A DNA stretch of 11,172 nucleotides. Origin: Polynucleobacter meluiroseus. GTDB taxonomy: Bacteria; Verrucomicrobiota; Verrucomicrobiia; Opitutales; UBA953. Positions 1-6,271 of this stretch are shown here, piece by piece. Every line of letters starts with the position of its first letter. Positions within the stretch are counted from its first letter, which is position 1. The position numbers and the translations under genes are program-made. The DNA lies in the NCBI GenBank assembly GCA_943323725.2, contig CALPIW020000032.1, forward strand, positions 1-11,172, read 5' to 3'. The notes below the pieces were generated by a model. That model saw nothing but the letters and a program-made list of their open reading frames with translations. It was not told where the DNA came from and made no database searches.

Positions 1-165
1 GTAAGCACGATCCATGCGGCCGAGGAAGGCGCGGAAAGCCGGGATGCCGACCTCGACGCCGCCTTCGTTGATTTCGTGGACGATGTCAGGGTGCAGGAGC
101 GCGAGCAGGGCTTCGCGGTCACCGGAATTGAAGGCCTGATAATACTGAAGAATGAGCGGGTGCAT
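1..165 (-). CDS. NTF2/SnoaL-like (ketosteroid isomerase-related) protein, 3' end outside window
   Basis: Only the first 55 residues are visible; the gene runs off the left edge. Translated from the ATG at 165, it begins MHPLILQYYQAFNSGD, then a DREALLALLHPD segment, then VHEINEGG and a GIPAFRAFLGRMDRAY segment. An N-terminal helix with YYQAFNSGD, followed by LLALLHPDIVHE, is the usual opening of the NTF2-like/SnoaL cone-shaped fold, which has members that are isomerases, cyclases or non-catalytic binding proteins. The EINEGG and FRAFLGRM pieces resemble the ketosteroid isomerase-related subgroup of about 130-150 residues. No signal peptide is visible, so it is probably cytosolic. The start lies 4 bases after the stop of the nitrilase-like gene, so it is very likely co-transcribed and may work on the same substrate. 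No clear Shine-Dalgarno sequence precedes it. The substrate cannot be told from the visible part. Confidence 0.8.
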   Translation of the reverse strand, partial: MHPLILQYYQAFNSGDREALLALLHPDIVHEINEGGVEVGIPAFRAFLGRMDRAY

Positions 166-169
166 GGGT

Positions 170-1021
170 TCAGGAAAGAAGGCGGAGGGGACGGGCGCCG
201 AGCTTGGACGGGTCGGTCTCACCGGACGTCGCGCGATGGCGACGCAGCAGCGCGAGGTCGACGTCGACGGTGAGGGCGTGGTCGCCTTCGGTGCAGACGG
301 GCGTGGCGAGGTGACGAGGTTCGTCGCGGAAGGCGGCCTGCGAGGGCGCGAAGGCCGCGGCGCGGCCGACGTTCTCGTCGATGAGCACGGAGTTCGTCCG
401 GCCGACGAGGTGGCATACGCCGACATGGCAGCCGAGCTCGACGGAGCGCGCATCGGCGCAACGCCCTACCCTTTCGACGCCGAGGATCGTTTCGGTCGCG
501 CTGGGTACGAGCATCAGCTCGACGCCCTGTCCGCGCAGGACGGCGGCCAGTTCAGGGATCTCGACGTCGAGGCAGATCACGACGACGCAACGGACGCCGC
601 GGAAGGACCAGAGGCCGACGCCGTCGCCGCCGACGAAGGCGGATTCCCATGGGGTGAGGTGCAGTTTGTCCTGATGACGGAAAGCGACGCCGTCCCAGAT
701 CGGCGCCCGGTTGCGGAGCTGGCCGTCCGCGCCGAGGAACGGCACCGTACCGAGCACGACGCCCTTGTCGGCCTGCGCCAGACGCGGAGCGAGCCGCGGC
801 CAGAGGTCGGTCCAGAAGAGCTGCGCGACCCCGCGGAGCTTGTCTTCACCTGGGACGAAAGGCTCGAGGCCCATCCAGAGGAATTCCGGCAGCACCACGA
901 GATCGGCGCCGTCATCCCAGGCTTCGCGCACTTGCGCGCAGACCCGATCAGCGAAGGCGTCCGGCGTGGCCGCGGGGACGCCGACGTCGAAGGTCAGCAA
1001 GGCGAGGGTCAGGCGGTCCAT
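170..1021 (-). CDS. Carbon-nitrogen hydrolase (nitrilase superfamily)
   Basis: A 283-residue amidohydrolase of the nitrilase superfamily, cleaving a C-N bond of an amide, carbamoyl or nitrile substrate through a thiol intermediate. The Glu-Lys-Cys triad is readable: E46 in VVLPEFLWMG, K119 in HQDKLHLTPWE and C150 in VVVICLDVEIPEL; E126 may be the accessory glutamate. Length is typical of the family. It has no signal peptide, so it is probably cytosolic. I chose the ATG at 1021 because the protein then opens with the usual first strand (LTLALLTFDV). A longer form from the ATG at 1081 would add 20 unlikely residues inside the acetyltransferase gene. With the start at 1021 it overlaps the GNAT gene by 13 bases, which suggests translational coupling, and the NTF2-like gene follows after 4 bases. 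The substrate is unknown. GNAT plus nitrilase fusions exist (for example Bacillus YhcX), so the two neighbours probably act together. Confidence 0.88.
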   Translation of the reverse strand: MDRLTLALLTFDVGVPAATPDAFADRVCAQVREAWDDGADLVVLPEFLWMGLEPFVPGEDKLRGVAQLFWTDLWPRLAPRLAQADKGVVLGTVPFLGADGQLRNRAPIWDGVAFRHQDKLHLTPWESAFVGGDGVGLWSFRGVRCVVVICLDVEIPELAAVLRGQGVELMLVPSATETILGVERVGRCADARSVELGCHVGVCHLVGRTNSVLIDENVGRAAAFAPSQAAFRDEPRHLATPVCTEGDHALTVDVDLALLRRHRATSGETDPSKLGARPLRLLS

Positions 1022-1611
1022 GTCTTCGTCCAGAAGGTGAGTGTCTTGGAAGATTCCTGTTCTTCGCCGACTTCCTTCCAAGGGAAAACCGCCTGCAGCT
1101 CCGGACGGCGACGATAGCCTTGGCGCGTCCAGAAGGCGTCCAACGGCCGATGGCCCGCGGGCCGGGCCGGATGATCGGCGGGTCGGTCGACGGCGCAGAA
1201 GGCCGTCGTGCGCAGGCCGAGGCGGCGCGCATGGGCTTCGCGTCGGGCGAAGAACTCTCCGCCCAGGCCGCCGCCGCGATACTCCGGCAGGACGATGCTC
1301 TCGCCCAGATACAACACGTCGTCCGTCGGCACTCCGGCGCGTTCGAACGGACCACGGAAGCCCTCGCTCTCCTCCGCCATCGGCATGCAGGTCGTCGCCC
1401 CGATCGTGTGACCGGAGGCGTCCTGAGCGAAGACCACGAGGCTGCGCGGACAGTCGAGGTAGCCGCGGAGGTATTCCCGCTCATACTTCAGATCCCCTTC
1501 GTAGAGATAAGGGAACTCACGGAACACCGCGATGCGCAGTCCGCCCAGCGTATCGATCCAAGGCTCCAGTTCAGGTCCGCGGACTTCGATGAGCTGGAAG
1601 GCGGACGCCAT
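1009..1611 (-). CDS. GNAT family N-acetyltransferase
   Basis: A 200-residue acyl-CoA-dependent N-acetyltransferase, predicted to be cytosolic. The acetyl-CoA pyrophosphate-binding motif A is clear: ESIVLPEYRGGGLGGEFF at about residues 104-121, with the R-G-G-G-L-G-G loop at 112-118, followed by the EAHARRLGL helix. Upstream segments REFPYLYEGDLKYEREYL (about 31-48) and downstream segments AFCAVDRP and RPLDAFWTRQGY agree with a GNAT subgroup that I associate with neighbouring carbon-nitrogen hydrolase genes. The start ATG at 1611 lies 8 bases after the stop of the pseudouridine synthase gene, and the 3' end overlaps the nitrilase gene by 13 bases. The acceptor substrate is not evident. Because fused GNAT-nitrilase proteins occur in other bacteria with the domains in the same order, I infer that the product or substrate of one enzyme is handled by the other. 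No frameshift is apparent: the TGA at 1011-1009 ends a naturally complete domain. Confidence 0.88.
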   Translation of the reverse strand: MASAFQLIEVRGPELEPWIDTLGGLRIAVFREFPYLYEGDLKYEREYLRGYLDCPRSLVVFAQDASGHTIGATTCMPMAEESEGFRGPFERAGVPTDDVLYLGESIVLPEYRGGGLGGEFFARREAHARRLGLRTTAFCAVDRPADHPARPAGHRPLDAFWTRQGYRRRPELQAVFPWKEVGEEQESSKTLTFWTKTWTA

Positions 1612-1619
1612 GACGAGGC

Positions 1620-2471
1620 TCAGAGCCGGATGCGCAGGCGGGGCGAGATCGGCGTGCCGGCGTCGCGACGCGGCGCTTTCGGACCCTTACCCGGCGTCTC
1701 ATCATCCTCGGCGGCCAGGGCTTCCGTGAATTCGTCGGGCATCGGCGCGACGGCCTTGAAATCGACCTTCGCGCCCTGCCAGTCGAATGAGAGCTGCGTG
1801 GACTCGGCGTGCAGGAAGAGCCGCTTGAAACCGCGGGCCGTGCCGACGGCCTTGTTGAATTCGAAGTCGCCGTAAGTGCGGTCGCCGAGGATCGGGTGGC
1901 CGTGCGCGGCGGTCTGGACGCGCAGCTGGTGGGTACGACCGGTGCGCGGCTCGAGGCGGATCAAGGAAAGCGGGAGCGTGCCGCCGGCGGCGCGTTGCCA
2001 CTGGTAGACCGTCACCGCCGGGGCGCCCGCGCCCGTCTCGGAGCGCACGCCGCCGCCAGGGCCCTTGGATTTCGAAAGCTGGTCCTGCCAGGTGCCGCGC
2101 GGGGTGCGCAGGCCGCGGCCGCGGATGAGGGCCACGTATTGCTTCGAGACCTGCGAACGCGCGAACATCTTACGGACGACGTCGGCCACGCCGACGTCGA
2201 GCGAGAGCAGCAGCACGCCGCTCGTCGGCGAATCCAGTCGGTTGAGCAGGTAGACGCGGCGGATGCCGCCCTGGCCGTCGCGCACATGGAAGGCCTCTTC
2301 CTCGAGGGAATAGTTGCCGGCGATGAGGATGGTCCCCTTCTCCGCGACCTCGCCGGGGTTGGGATGGGAGAGGATACCGTCCGGCTTCGCGACCGCGATC
2401 AGCCCGCAGGGATGGGTGGCGACCGCGCGCACGCCGCGTCCGAAGGGGATCCAATCTGTCGGGAGCGTCAT
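1620..2471 (-). CDS. RluA family RNA pseudouridine synthase
   Basis: A 283-residue enzyme predicted to isomerise uridine to pseudouridine in rRNA or tRNA. The catalytic aspartate motif reads LLNRLDSPTSGVLLL with D80; the usual HRLD histidine is replaced by asparagine (N77). The second conserved block, RTGRTHQLRVQTAAHGHPILGDRTYG, lies at about 176-201. No N-terminal S4 domain is present, so it belongs with the short stand-alone forms. The C-terminus from about 255 is a charged, probably disordered tail rich in Glu, Asp, Lys and Arg. The reading frame stays open further upstream, but that part lies antiparallel in codon phase within the TonB-like gene and looks non-natural. The ATG at 2471 shares its A with the TGA of the TonB-like gene (TGATG), a classic coupled start, and gives a normal N-terminus. 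The exact RNA target cannot be assigned. Confidence 0.9.
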   Translation of the reverse strand: MTLPTDWIPFGRGVRAVATHPCGLIAVAKPDGILSHPNPGEVAEKGTILIAGNYSLEEEAFHVRDGQGGIRRVYLLNRLDSPTSGVLLLSLDVGVADVVRKMFARSQVSKQYVALIRGRGLRTPRGTWQDQLSKSKGPGGGVRSETGAGAPAVTVYQWQRAAGGTLPLSLIRLEPRTGRTHQLRVQTAAHGHPILGDRTYGDFEFNKAVGTARGFKRLFLHAESTQLSFDWQGAKVDFKAVAPMPDEFTEALAAEDDETPGKGPKAPRRDAGTPISPRLRIRL

Positions 2472-3379
2472 CAGCGGTAATAGAAGTTGATCGTGACGAT
2501 GTCGCTCTCGCCGTACAAGGCGACCATATCCGCGCGCCAGGCGTCGTAGGGCGCCGGGGCCATCACGGCGTCCTTGCAGGCCAGCGACATCACGCGGGTG
2601 ACCTCGTTGCTCAGAATCGTGGCATCGGTGACGGTCCCGTCGCGATGCAGGCGGAAACGCACGGTCACGCGACCGCGGTTGACGCCTTCGAACTGGGAGC
2701 GCTCGATGATGCTCCACCAGCTCGACTGGATGGCCTCGAGCATGCGCTGGGTGTAGTCGCCGTACTGGCTGAAGCGGGCGTCGATGGCGACCGCGCCGGC
2801 GCGGTTCACGCCCACGGAATTACGCAGGAGCAGGCCGGCGGTGCCGGAAGGGATCGAGGCACGGGGCCGTTCCGGGTCGGTCGGAGTGGGCGCCGGCGCC
2901 GCCTTCGGGACGGGACGGGCGGCGGCCTTGCCGGGACCGGGCGGCGGAGCGGTCTGCGGGCCCGCCATGGAAATCGCCGGGGCCGGCGTCGGCTGGGCCT
3001 GCGATTGATCGATCGAACGAGGCTTGCCCTGGGCGAGGCGGATTTCGGGAGAGGTGCCGGCAGACTTCGGCAAGGCCGAGTTGGAGGGCATCTTCTCGGG
3101 CACCGGCTGGGCCGCGGTCTGATTGCGCGAGGAAGTGAACGGCGCCGTCTTCGGCACGGCCTGGTTGGCCACCGGATTCGTCTCGGCGAAACGCAGCTTG
3201 GCCGGCAGACGGGCCTCGTCGATCTTCACCGGGGCGGTCAGGACTTCCACCGGACGGACAATCGCGACGACCTGACGGAAAGTATCCGGCAAGAGCCAGA
3301 GCAGGAGGAGGTGCAGGCCGAGCGACGCCACCGCCGCGAAAGCCGCGGCGCGCAGTTCGATGGGATCATCGGGACGCAC
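2471..3379 (-). CDS. TonB/TolA-like envelope protein
   Basis: A 302-residue predicted inner-membrane protein spanning the periplasm. It has one N-terminal membrane helix (about residues 11-30, AAFAAVASLGLHLLLLWLL), then a long Pro/Ala-rich linker (about 60-190, with runs such as PQTAPPPGPG and APAPTPTDPERP), then a globular C-terminal domain from about 205. That domain contains YTQRMLEAIQSSWW and VTVRFRLHRDGTVTDATI, which match the TonB_C/TolA-like pattern. In this family it couples the inner membrane to outer-membrane partners. No ExbB/ExbD or TolQ/R genes are nearby, so partners must be encoded elsewhere, and TonB versus TolA cannot be decided. The start is a GTG at 3379: an in-frame TAA at 3391-3389, only four codons upstream, excludes anything longer. 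The 3' end overlaps the RluA-type gene by one base. A 50-base gap separates it from the secreted-protein gene before it. Confidence 0.8.
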   Translation of the reverse strand: MRPDDPIELRAAAFAAVASLGLHLLLLWLLPDTFRQVVAIVRPVEVLTAPVKIDEARLPAKLRFAETNPVANQAVPKTAPFTSSRNQTAAQPVPEKMPSNSALPKSAGTSPEIRLAQGKPRSIDQSQAQPTPAPAISMAGPQTAPPPGPGKAAARPVPKAAPAPTPTDPERPRASIPSGTAGLLLRNSVGVNRAGAVAIDARFSQYGDYTQRMLEAIQSSWWSIIERSQFEGVNRGRVTVRFRLHRDGTVTDATILSNEVTRVMSLACKDAVMAPAPYDAWRADMVALYGESDIVTINFYYR

Positions 3380-3429
3380 GCCCCGAAGTTAGGGACGACC
3401 CGGACGACTTCAAGCGTAGGACGGCGTGA
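3380..3429. other. Short intergenic gap within the minus-strand operon
   Basis: This 50-base gap lies between the secreted-protein stop and the GTG start of the TonB-like gene. It contains the direct repeat GTCGTC-CGG-GTCGTC on the minus strand, but no strong hairpin with a T-run and no clear Shine-Dalgarno sequence. I see no convincing terminator or promoter, so transcription probably reads through it. Confidence 0.4.
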
Positions 3430-4338
3430 TTATCGGCCGCCGAACTCCTGCGTCAGCGCCGCGAGCGTCCGCCGGCAGTCCTCACGCGTGCCGATGACCA
3501 CGTAGAGCTGGTAGCTAAAATGGGTATGCAACGGCGAGTCCGGCCGGGGCCGGATGACGCAGTTCCACTTCACGACCTGCTCGTGCTCGAACTTGAACCG
3601 CCCGTAGCCCGGGGCGGGATTAAGCGACGAAGATCTCGTCGTCGTGAAGACCCCCATGGCATGCGAGCCGGAGGGGGTCGAAAGGACCACCGGATCGGGT
3701 TGCTCGCCGTTCTGGCGCGGCAAGGGGACGAGGGTCGCCGTCTTCGCGTCGAAGCGGAGTTCCTCACTGAAAGCCGAAGGCATGTAACCCGTCAGGGCCT
3801 CGACCTGCAGATACTGGTGCGGACGATCGTTCGGAACCGAGAATTGGACCACGTAATCGAGCACATGATCCATGCCTGGCCGGCCGATGCGCACCTCCTT
3901 GTGGTGGATGAAATCCGAGAGCAGCTTGGTGTTCTGCGTGACATGTCCGTGGGATGACATGCCCGGCGCGAGCCAGAAAGCCATCCGCGTGCGCGTCCTT
4001 AACACCCCATCCCGGACCGAGATGGCCTCAAGGCGGCTGGTCGACTTCGGGCCGAGCGCGTCGACGACCGAACCGGCTTCGGTCGGATTGTAGCACTCGA
4101 CATGAAAGACGCCGTTGACGTCGGCGCTGATCGCCGACTGCAGCTGGCGGCCATGGTCATGCGAATCGATGAATTCGACACCGTCCCACTTCAGGGAATC
4201 AATCGCGCCGGCGAGGCGACTCGTCGTACGGATGACGAGCGGCTTGCCGCCGACGAGGCCGGTCAGCTCGGCGTCGCCACTGACGACAGGCGTCTGCGCA
4301 CCGACCGTCGCGGCGAGGAATAACAGCCAGGATTTCAT
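3430..4338 (-). CDS. Secreted protein of unknown function, possible beta-sandwich/mutarotase-like fold
   Basis: I do not recognise a characterised family. The 302-residue product starts with a signal peptide (MKSWLLFLAATVGAQ, probable cleavage after about residue 14), so it is exported. The body is strand-rich with no membrane helix. Striking conserved-looking pieces are GVEFIDSHDHGRQLQSAI (about 53-70) and ECYNPTEAGS (about 81-90), then FSEELRFDAKTATL in the middle, and GRFKFEHEQVVKWNCVIRP near the end. I have an impression of similar DHGRQLQSA and CYNPTEAGS pieces in uncharacterised bacterial secreted proteins, and the strand pattern recalls galactose-mutarotase-like domains that bind carbohydrate; this is weak. 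It overlaps the maf stop by four bases (ATGA at 4338-4335), so it is translationally coupled to a housekeeping gene. Confidence 0.7.
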   Translation of the reverse strand: MKSWLLFLAATVGAQTPVVSGDAELTGLVGGKPLVIRTTSRLAGAIDSLKWDGVEFIDSHDHGRQLQSAISADVNGVFHVECYNPTEAGSVVDALGPKSTSRLEAISVRDGVLRTRTRMAFWLAPGMSSHGHVTQNTKLLSDFIHHKEVRIGRPGMDHVLDYVVQFSVPNDRPHQYLQVEALTGYMPSAFSEELRFDAKTATLVPLPRQNGEQPDPVVLSTPSGSHAMGVFTTTRSSSLNPAPGYGRFKFEHEQVVKWNCVIRPRPDSPLHTHFSYQLYVVIGTREDCRRTLAALTQEFGGR

Positions 4339-4928
4339 GAGGTAATTCTTTCGAGGATACCCAGCGCGGCGAGGCGGGCTTTGACGAATTCAACCGGCAG
4401 GCCCATGATCGTCGAGATCGGCTGCTGGTAATCGGCGATGATGATCTCCCGGCCTTCCTGGATGCCGTAAGCGCCGGCCTTGTCCAAGGTGTTCACCAGG
4501 CCTTGATAGCGGGTGATGTCGTCGTCGGTAAGCGGACGGAAACGCACCCAGGCGGTCACGTCGTGCGCTTCGTCGATCCCGAGCGCCGGGCAGAGCAGGC
4601 AGACGCCGGTATGGACGGTATGCTCGCGTCCGGACAGGCTGCGCAGCATCGCGCGGGATTCCGCGAGGTTGGCCGGCTTGTTCAAAGCGCGGTCACCGAG
4701 GGCCACCGTGGTGTCCGAACCGAGCACCAAGGCTTCGGGGTGCAGGCGGGAGACCGCCGCAGCCTTCAGGCGGGCGTTATGGAGAACCATCTTGGCCGGA
4801 TCGGTCGTCGGATCCTCGTGCTCAGTCACCGCCGCGACGACGACCCGGTGCGGCAAGCCGGCTTCACGCAGAAGCTCGGTGCGACGCGGCGAAGCGGAAG
4901 CGAGGATGAACGGCAGCGGAGAAGGCAC
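4335..4928 (-). CDS. maf: Maf/YhdE-like nucleoside triphosphate pyrophosphatase
   Basis: A 197-residue Maf family enzyme. It hydrolyses non-canonical or excess nucleoside triphosphates to monophosphate and pyrophosphate in the cytosol, which helps keep modified nucleotides out of nucleic acid. The signature ILASASPRRTELL lies at residues 8-20, the catalytic aspartate motif LGSDTTV has D72, and the DKAGAYGIQ motif lies downstream. The latter two favour the dTTP/UTP-type YhdE subgroup over the m7GTP-type YceF, though GIQ is followed by E rather than the common G. I chose the GTG at 4928 because it gives MPSPLPFILASASPRR, a normal Maf N-terminus. A longer form from the ATG at 5042 would run through the repeat-rich intergenic region and add 38 residues of no family character. 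It appears to be the first gene of the minus-strand operon. Confidence 0.92.
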   Translation of the reverse strand: MPSPLPFILASASPRRTELLREAGLPHRVVVAAVTEHEDPTTDPAKMVLHNARLKAAAVSRLHPEALVLGSDTTVALGDRALNKPANLAESRAMLRSLSGREHTVHTGVCLLCPALGIDEAHDVTAWVRFRPLTDDDITRYQGLVNTLDKAGAYGIQEGREIIIADYQQPISTIMGLPVEFVKARLAALGILERITS

Positions 4929-5003
4929 ATTGATAGATGAGTGGATTAATCCGCCTAAGACAACCGCAACAGCCCTCCCCCGCTTTCCTTCATTTACTCT
5001 TTT

Positions 5004-5016
5004 TAACCTCAGGTTA
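5004..5016. promoter_or_regulatory. Perfect 13-bp palindrome, candidate operator
   Basis: TAACCTCAGGTTA consists of six-base arms, TAACCT and AGGTTA, around a single central C. It sits about 140 bases upstream of the pectate lyase start and about 75 bases upstream of the maf start, after a short T-run. Size and symmetry fit the half-sites of a dimeric regulator such as LacI, GntR or MarR types, but no specific family can be named. Chance occurrence is possible, and the right arm overlaps the first degenerate heptad. Confidence 0.35.
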
Positions 5017-5030
5017 CCAGTATCGCTATC
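5010..5030 (+). repeat. Degenerate heptad patch 1
   Basis: Three consecutive seven-base units (CAGGTTA at 5010, CCAGTAT at 5017, CGCTATC at 5024) show only loose similarity to each other. Taken alone this would not be significant. It is listed because CAGGT-containing units recur at 5045-5071 and 11126-11150. Confidence 0.3.
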
Positions 5031-5044
5031 ACCCCCTTCCATTC

Positions 5045-5078
5045 CAGGTGGCAGGTGGCGGCCCCAGGTGGCGGTTGC
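5045..5078 (+). repeat. CAGGTGG tandem heptad patch 2
   Basis: Identical CAGGTGG units begin at 5045, 5052 and 5065, with related CGG-starting spacers (CGGCCC at 5059, CGGTTGC at 5072). The first two are perfectly tandem; the third is displaced by 13 bases. It lies in non-coding DNA unless the unlikely long maf start is used. Confidence 0.55.
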
Positions 5079-5106
5079 CGGCCTCCTTCAATTCTCCCCT
5101 CAGACG

Positions 5107-5141
5107 TTCCCATCCGCCAACCGCCATCCGCTAACCGCTGA
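5107..5141 (+). repeat. CCGCYAN heptad array before the pectate lyase start
   Basis: Four perfectly phased seven-base units (CCGCCAA, then variants ending CAT, TAA and TGA) start at 5114, 5121, 5128 and 5135. A weaker in-phase unit, TTCCCAT, precedes them at 5107. The consensus is CCGCYAN. The array ends 15 bases before the pectate lyase ATG, so it probably lies in the 5' untranslated leader. No Shine-Dalgarno sequence is seen here. Confidence 0.6.
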
Positions 5142-5156
5142 CACCGCGACTACTCC

Positions 5157-6188
5157 ATGCGCCCCACCCTGCTCCTCCTCGCGCTCCTGGCCATGCTGCC
5201 TCGCCTCGCGGCCGACGACAGCGCGCGACGCTACTTGGGCAAAACCGATGCTTGGTTCGGCTCCGCGGAAGCCAAGAAGGTCGCCGACATCATCCTGACT
5301 TATCAGGCCGACGCCGGCGGCTGGCCGAAGAACACCGACACGGTGAGCCAACCTTACTCCGGTGACCGATCCAAGCTCCAGCCGACCTTCGATAACAAAG
5401 GCACGGTGGACGAACTCCGTTTCATGGCACGCATGGTCAACGCGACGAAGGCCGAGGCTTATCGTAAATCCTTCGACCGCGGCTTGGCCTACGTGCTCAA
5501 AGCGCAGTATGCGAACGGTGGCTGGCCACAGTTCTTTCCCCTCCGCAAAGGCTACTACGACCGCATCACCTTCAATGACGGCGCCATGGTGCGCGTGCTG
5601 GAATTCGTCCGCGAGGTCGGCCGTGACGACCGCTATGGCTTCAGCGACGCCCAGACACGCGAATCCTGCCGCCAGGCCTTCGACCGTGGCATCGCCTGCA
5701 TCCTGAAGTGTCCGATCGTCGTCGGCGGCCAGCCGACCGTGTGGTGCGCTCAGCACGATGAAAAGACCTTCGCGCCAGCCAAGGCCCGTTCCTACGAACT
5801 CCCCTCTTTCAGCGGCAGCGAGTCGGTCGGCATCGTTCGCCTGCTGATGAGCCTCGAGAAGCCCACGCCTGATATCCGTGCCTCCATCGAAGGTGCCATC
5901 GCTTGGTTCGAGGCGCATAAGGTCGTCGGCCAGCGCCTCGACAAAGTGACGGATAAAGACGGCAAGCCCAACCTCGTCATGGTCCCTGACCCCAAAGCCC
6001 CCGACCTGTGGGCCCGCTTCTACGACCTCAAGACTGGCGCCCCCTACGTCTGCGACCGCGACGGCATCCCGAAACCCAAGCTGGCCGATATCGGCCATGA
6101 GCGTCGCAACGGTTACAGCTGGTTCGGCGAGTATGCCCGGGACCTACTGACCAAGGACTATCCGGCTTGGAAAAAGAAGGCGAAGTAA
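5157..6188 (+). CDS. pelA: Pectate lyase, polysaccharide lyase family 10
   Basis: A 343-residue exported enzyme predicted to cleave de-esterified pectin (polygalacturonate) by beta-elimination, normally with calcium. Residues 1-19 form a signal peptide (MRPTLLLLALLAMLPRLAA). PL10 hallmarks appear in order: GGWPKN (54-59), FDNKGTVDE (78-86), GGWPQFFP (121-128), YYDRITFND (133-141), WCAQHDEKT (196-204), ARSYELPSFSG (210-220) and HERRNGYSW (314-322). R211 in ARSYE is probably the catalytic base known for this family, with nearby acidic residues for calcium and substrate. Length fits a single catalytic domain with no added carbohydrate-binding module. It is divergent from maf and heads the plus-strand group, 83 bases before the cytochrome-like gene. 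No Shine-Dalgarno sequence precedes the ATG at 5157, which directly follows a heptad array. Confidence 0.93.
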   Translation: MRPTLLLLALLAMLPRLAADDSARRYLGKTDAWFGSAEAKKVADIILTYQADAGGWPKNTDTVSQPYSGDRSKLQPTFDNKGTVDELRFMARMVNATKAEAYRKSFDRGLAYVLKAQYANGGWPQFFPLRKGYYDRITFNDGAMVRVLEFVREVGRDDRYGFSDAQTRESCRQAFDRGIACILKCPIVVGGQPTVWCAQHDEKTFAPAKARSYELPSFSGSESVGIVRLLMSLEKPTPDIRASIEGAIAWFEAHKVVGQRLDKVTDKDGKPNLVMVPDPKAPDLWARFYDLKTGAPYVCDRDGIPKPKLADIGHERRNGYSWFGEYARDLLTKDYPAWKKKAK

Positions 6189-6204
6189 AGTCGATTACCG
6201 TCCT

Positions 6205-6222
6205 CCGAAGGGGAACCTTCGG
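6205..6222 (+). other. Stem-loop in spacer after the pectate lyase gene
   Basis: CCGAAGG pairs perfectly with CCTTCGG around a GGAA loop (a GNRA-type tetraloop), 17 bases after the pectate lyase stop. No T-run follows, so it is not a standard intrinsic terminator. It could stabilise the 3' end of the lyase message or attenuate transcription into the next gene. Confidence 0.5.
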
Positions 6223-6246
6223 CCACGGCTTGCAGTCTCAATCGAA

Positions 6247-6265
6247 AGCCCTCATAAAGAGGGCT
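6247..6265 (+). promoter_or_regulatory. Hairpin covering the likely ribosome binding site of the cytochrome-like gene
   Basis: AGCCCTC pairs with GAGGGCT (seven base pairs) around an ATAAA loop. The 3' arm contains GAGGG at 6259-6263, the only plausible Shine-Dalgarno sequence, 8 bases before the ATG at 6272. Folding would therefore hide the ribosome binding site. No T-run follows on the plus strand. Confidence 0.5.
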
Positions 6266-6271
6266 CCCCCG

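Larger units (their letters stand above)
4929..5156. promoter_or_regulatory. Divergent intergenic region between maf and the pectate lyase
   Basis: This 228-base region must hold the promoters for the minus-strand maf operon and the plus-strand lyase. It is less GC-rich in its middle (about 4985-5035), including a T-rich patch before a 13-bp palindrome. I could not identify a convincing -35/-10 pair on either strand. Three patches of degenerate short repeats occupy much of its right half and are listed separately. No credible small ORF is present. Confidence 0.5.

Noticed and set aside
152..1117. A 321-codon plus-strand frame across the nitrilase gene
   Set aside because: The minus-strand frame has the complete Glu-Lys-Cys triad; the plus-strand product is low-complexity and charge-rich without motifs.
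2472..2717. Upstream extension of the pseudouridine synthase to 2717
   Set aside because: The added 82 residues are Arg-rich and derive from the overlapping TonB-like gene in another frame; the TGATG start at 2471 gives a normal protein.
4930..4960. Sigma-70 promoter with TTGATA at 4930-4935
   Set aside because: No acceptable -10 box lies at the right distance, and it would sit next to the maf start pointing toward the distant lyase gene.
5010..5141. CRISPR-like array
   Set aside because: Units are only seven bases, directly tandem without spacers, and no cas gene is present.
5100..6098. A 332-codon open frame on the minus strand, opposite the pectate lyase gene
   Set aside because: The plus strand has all PL10 motifs and a signal peptide; the antisense product has none and would start inside the lyase gene and end in the heptad array.
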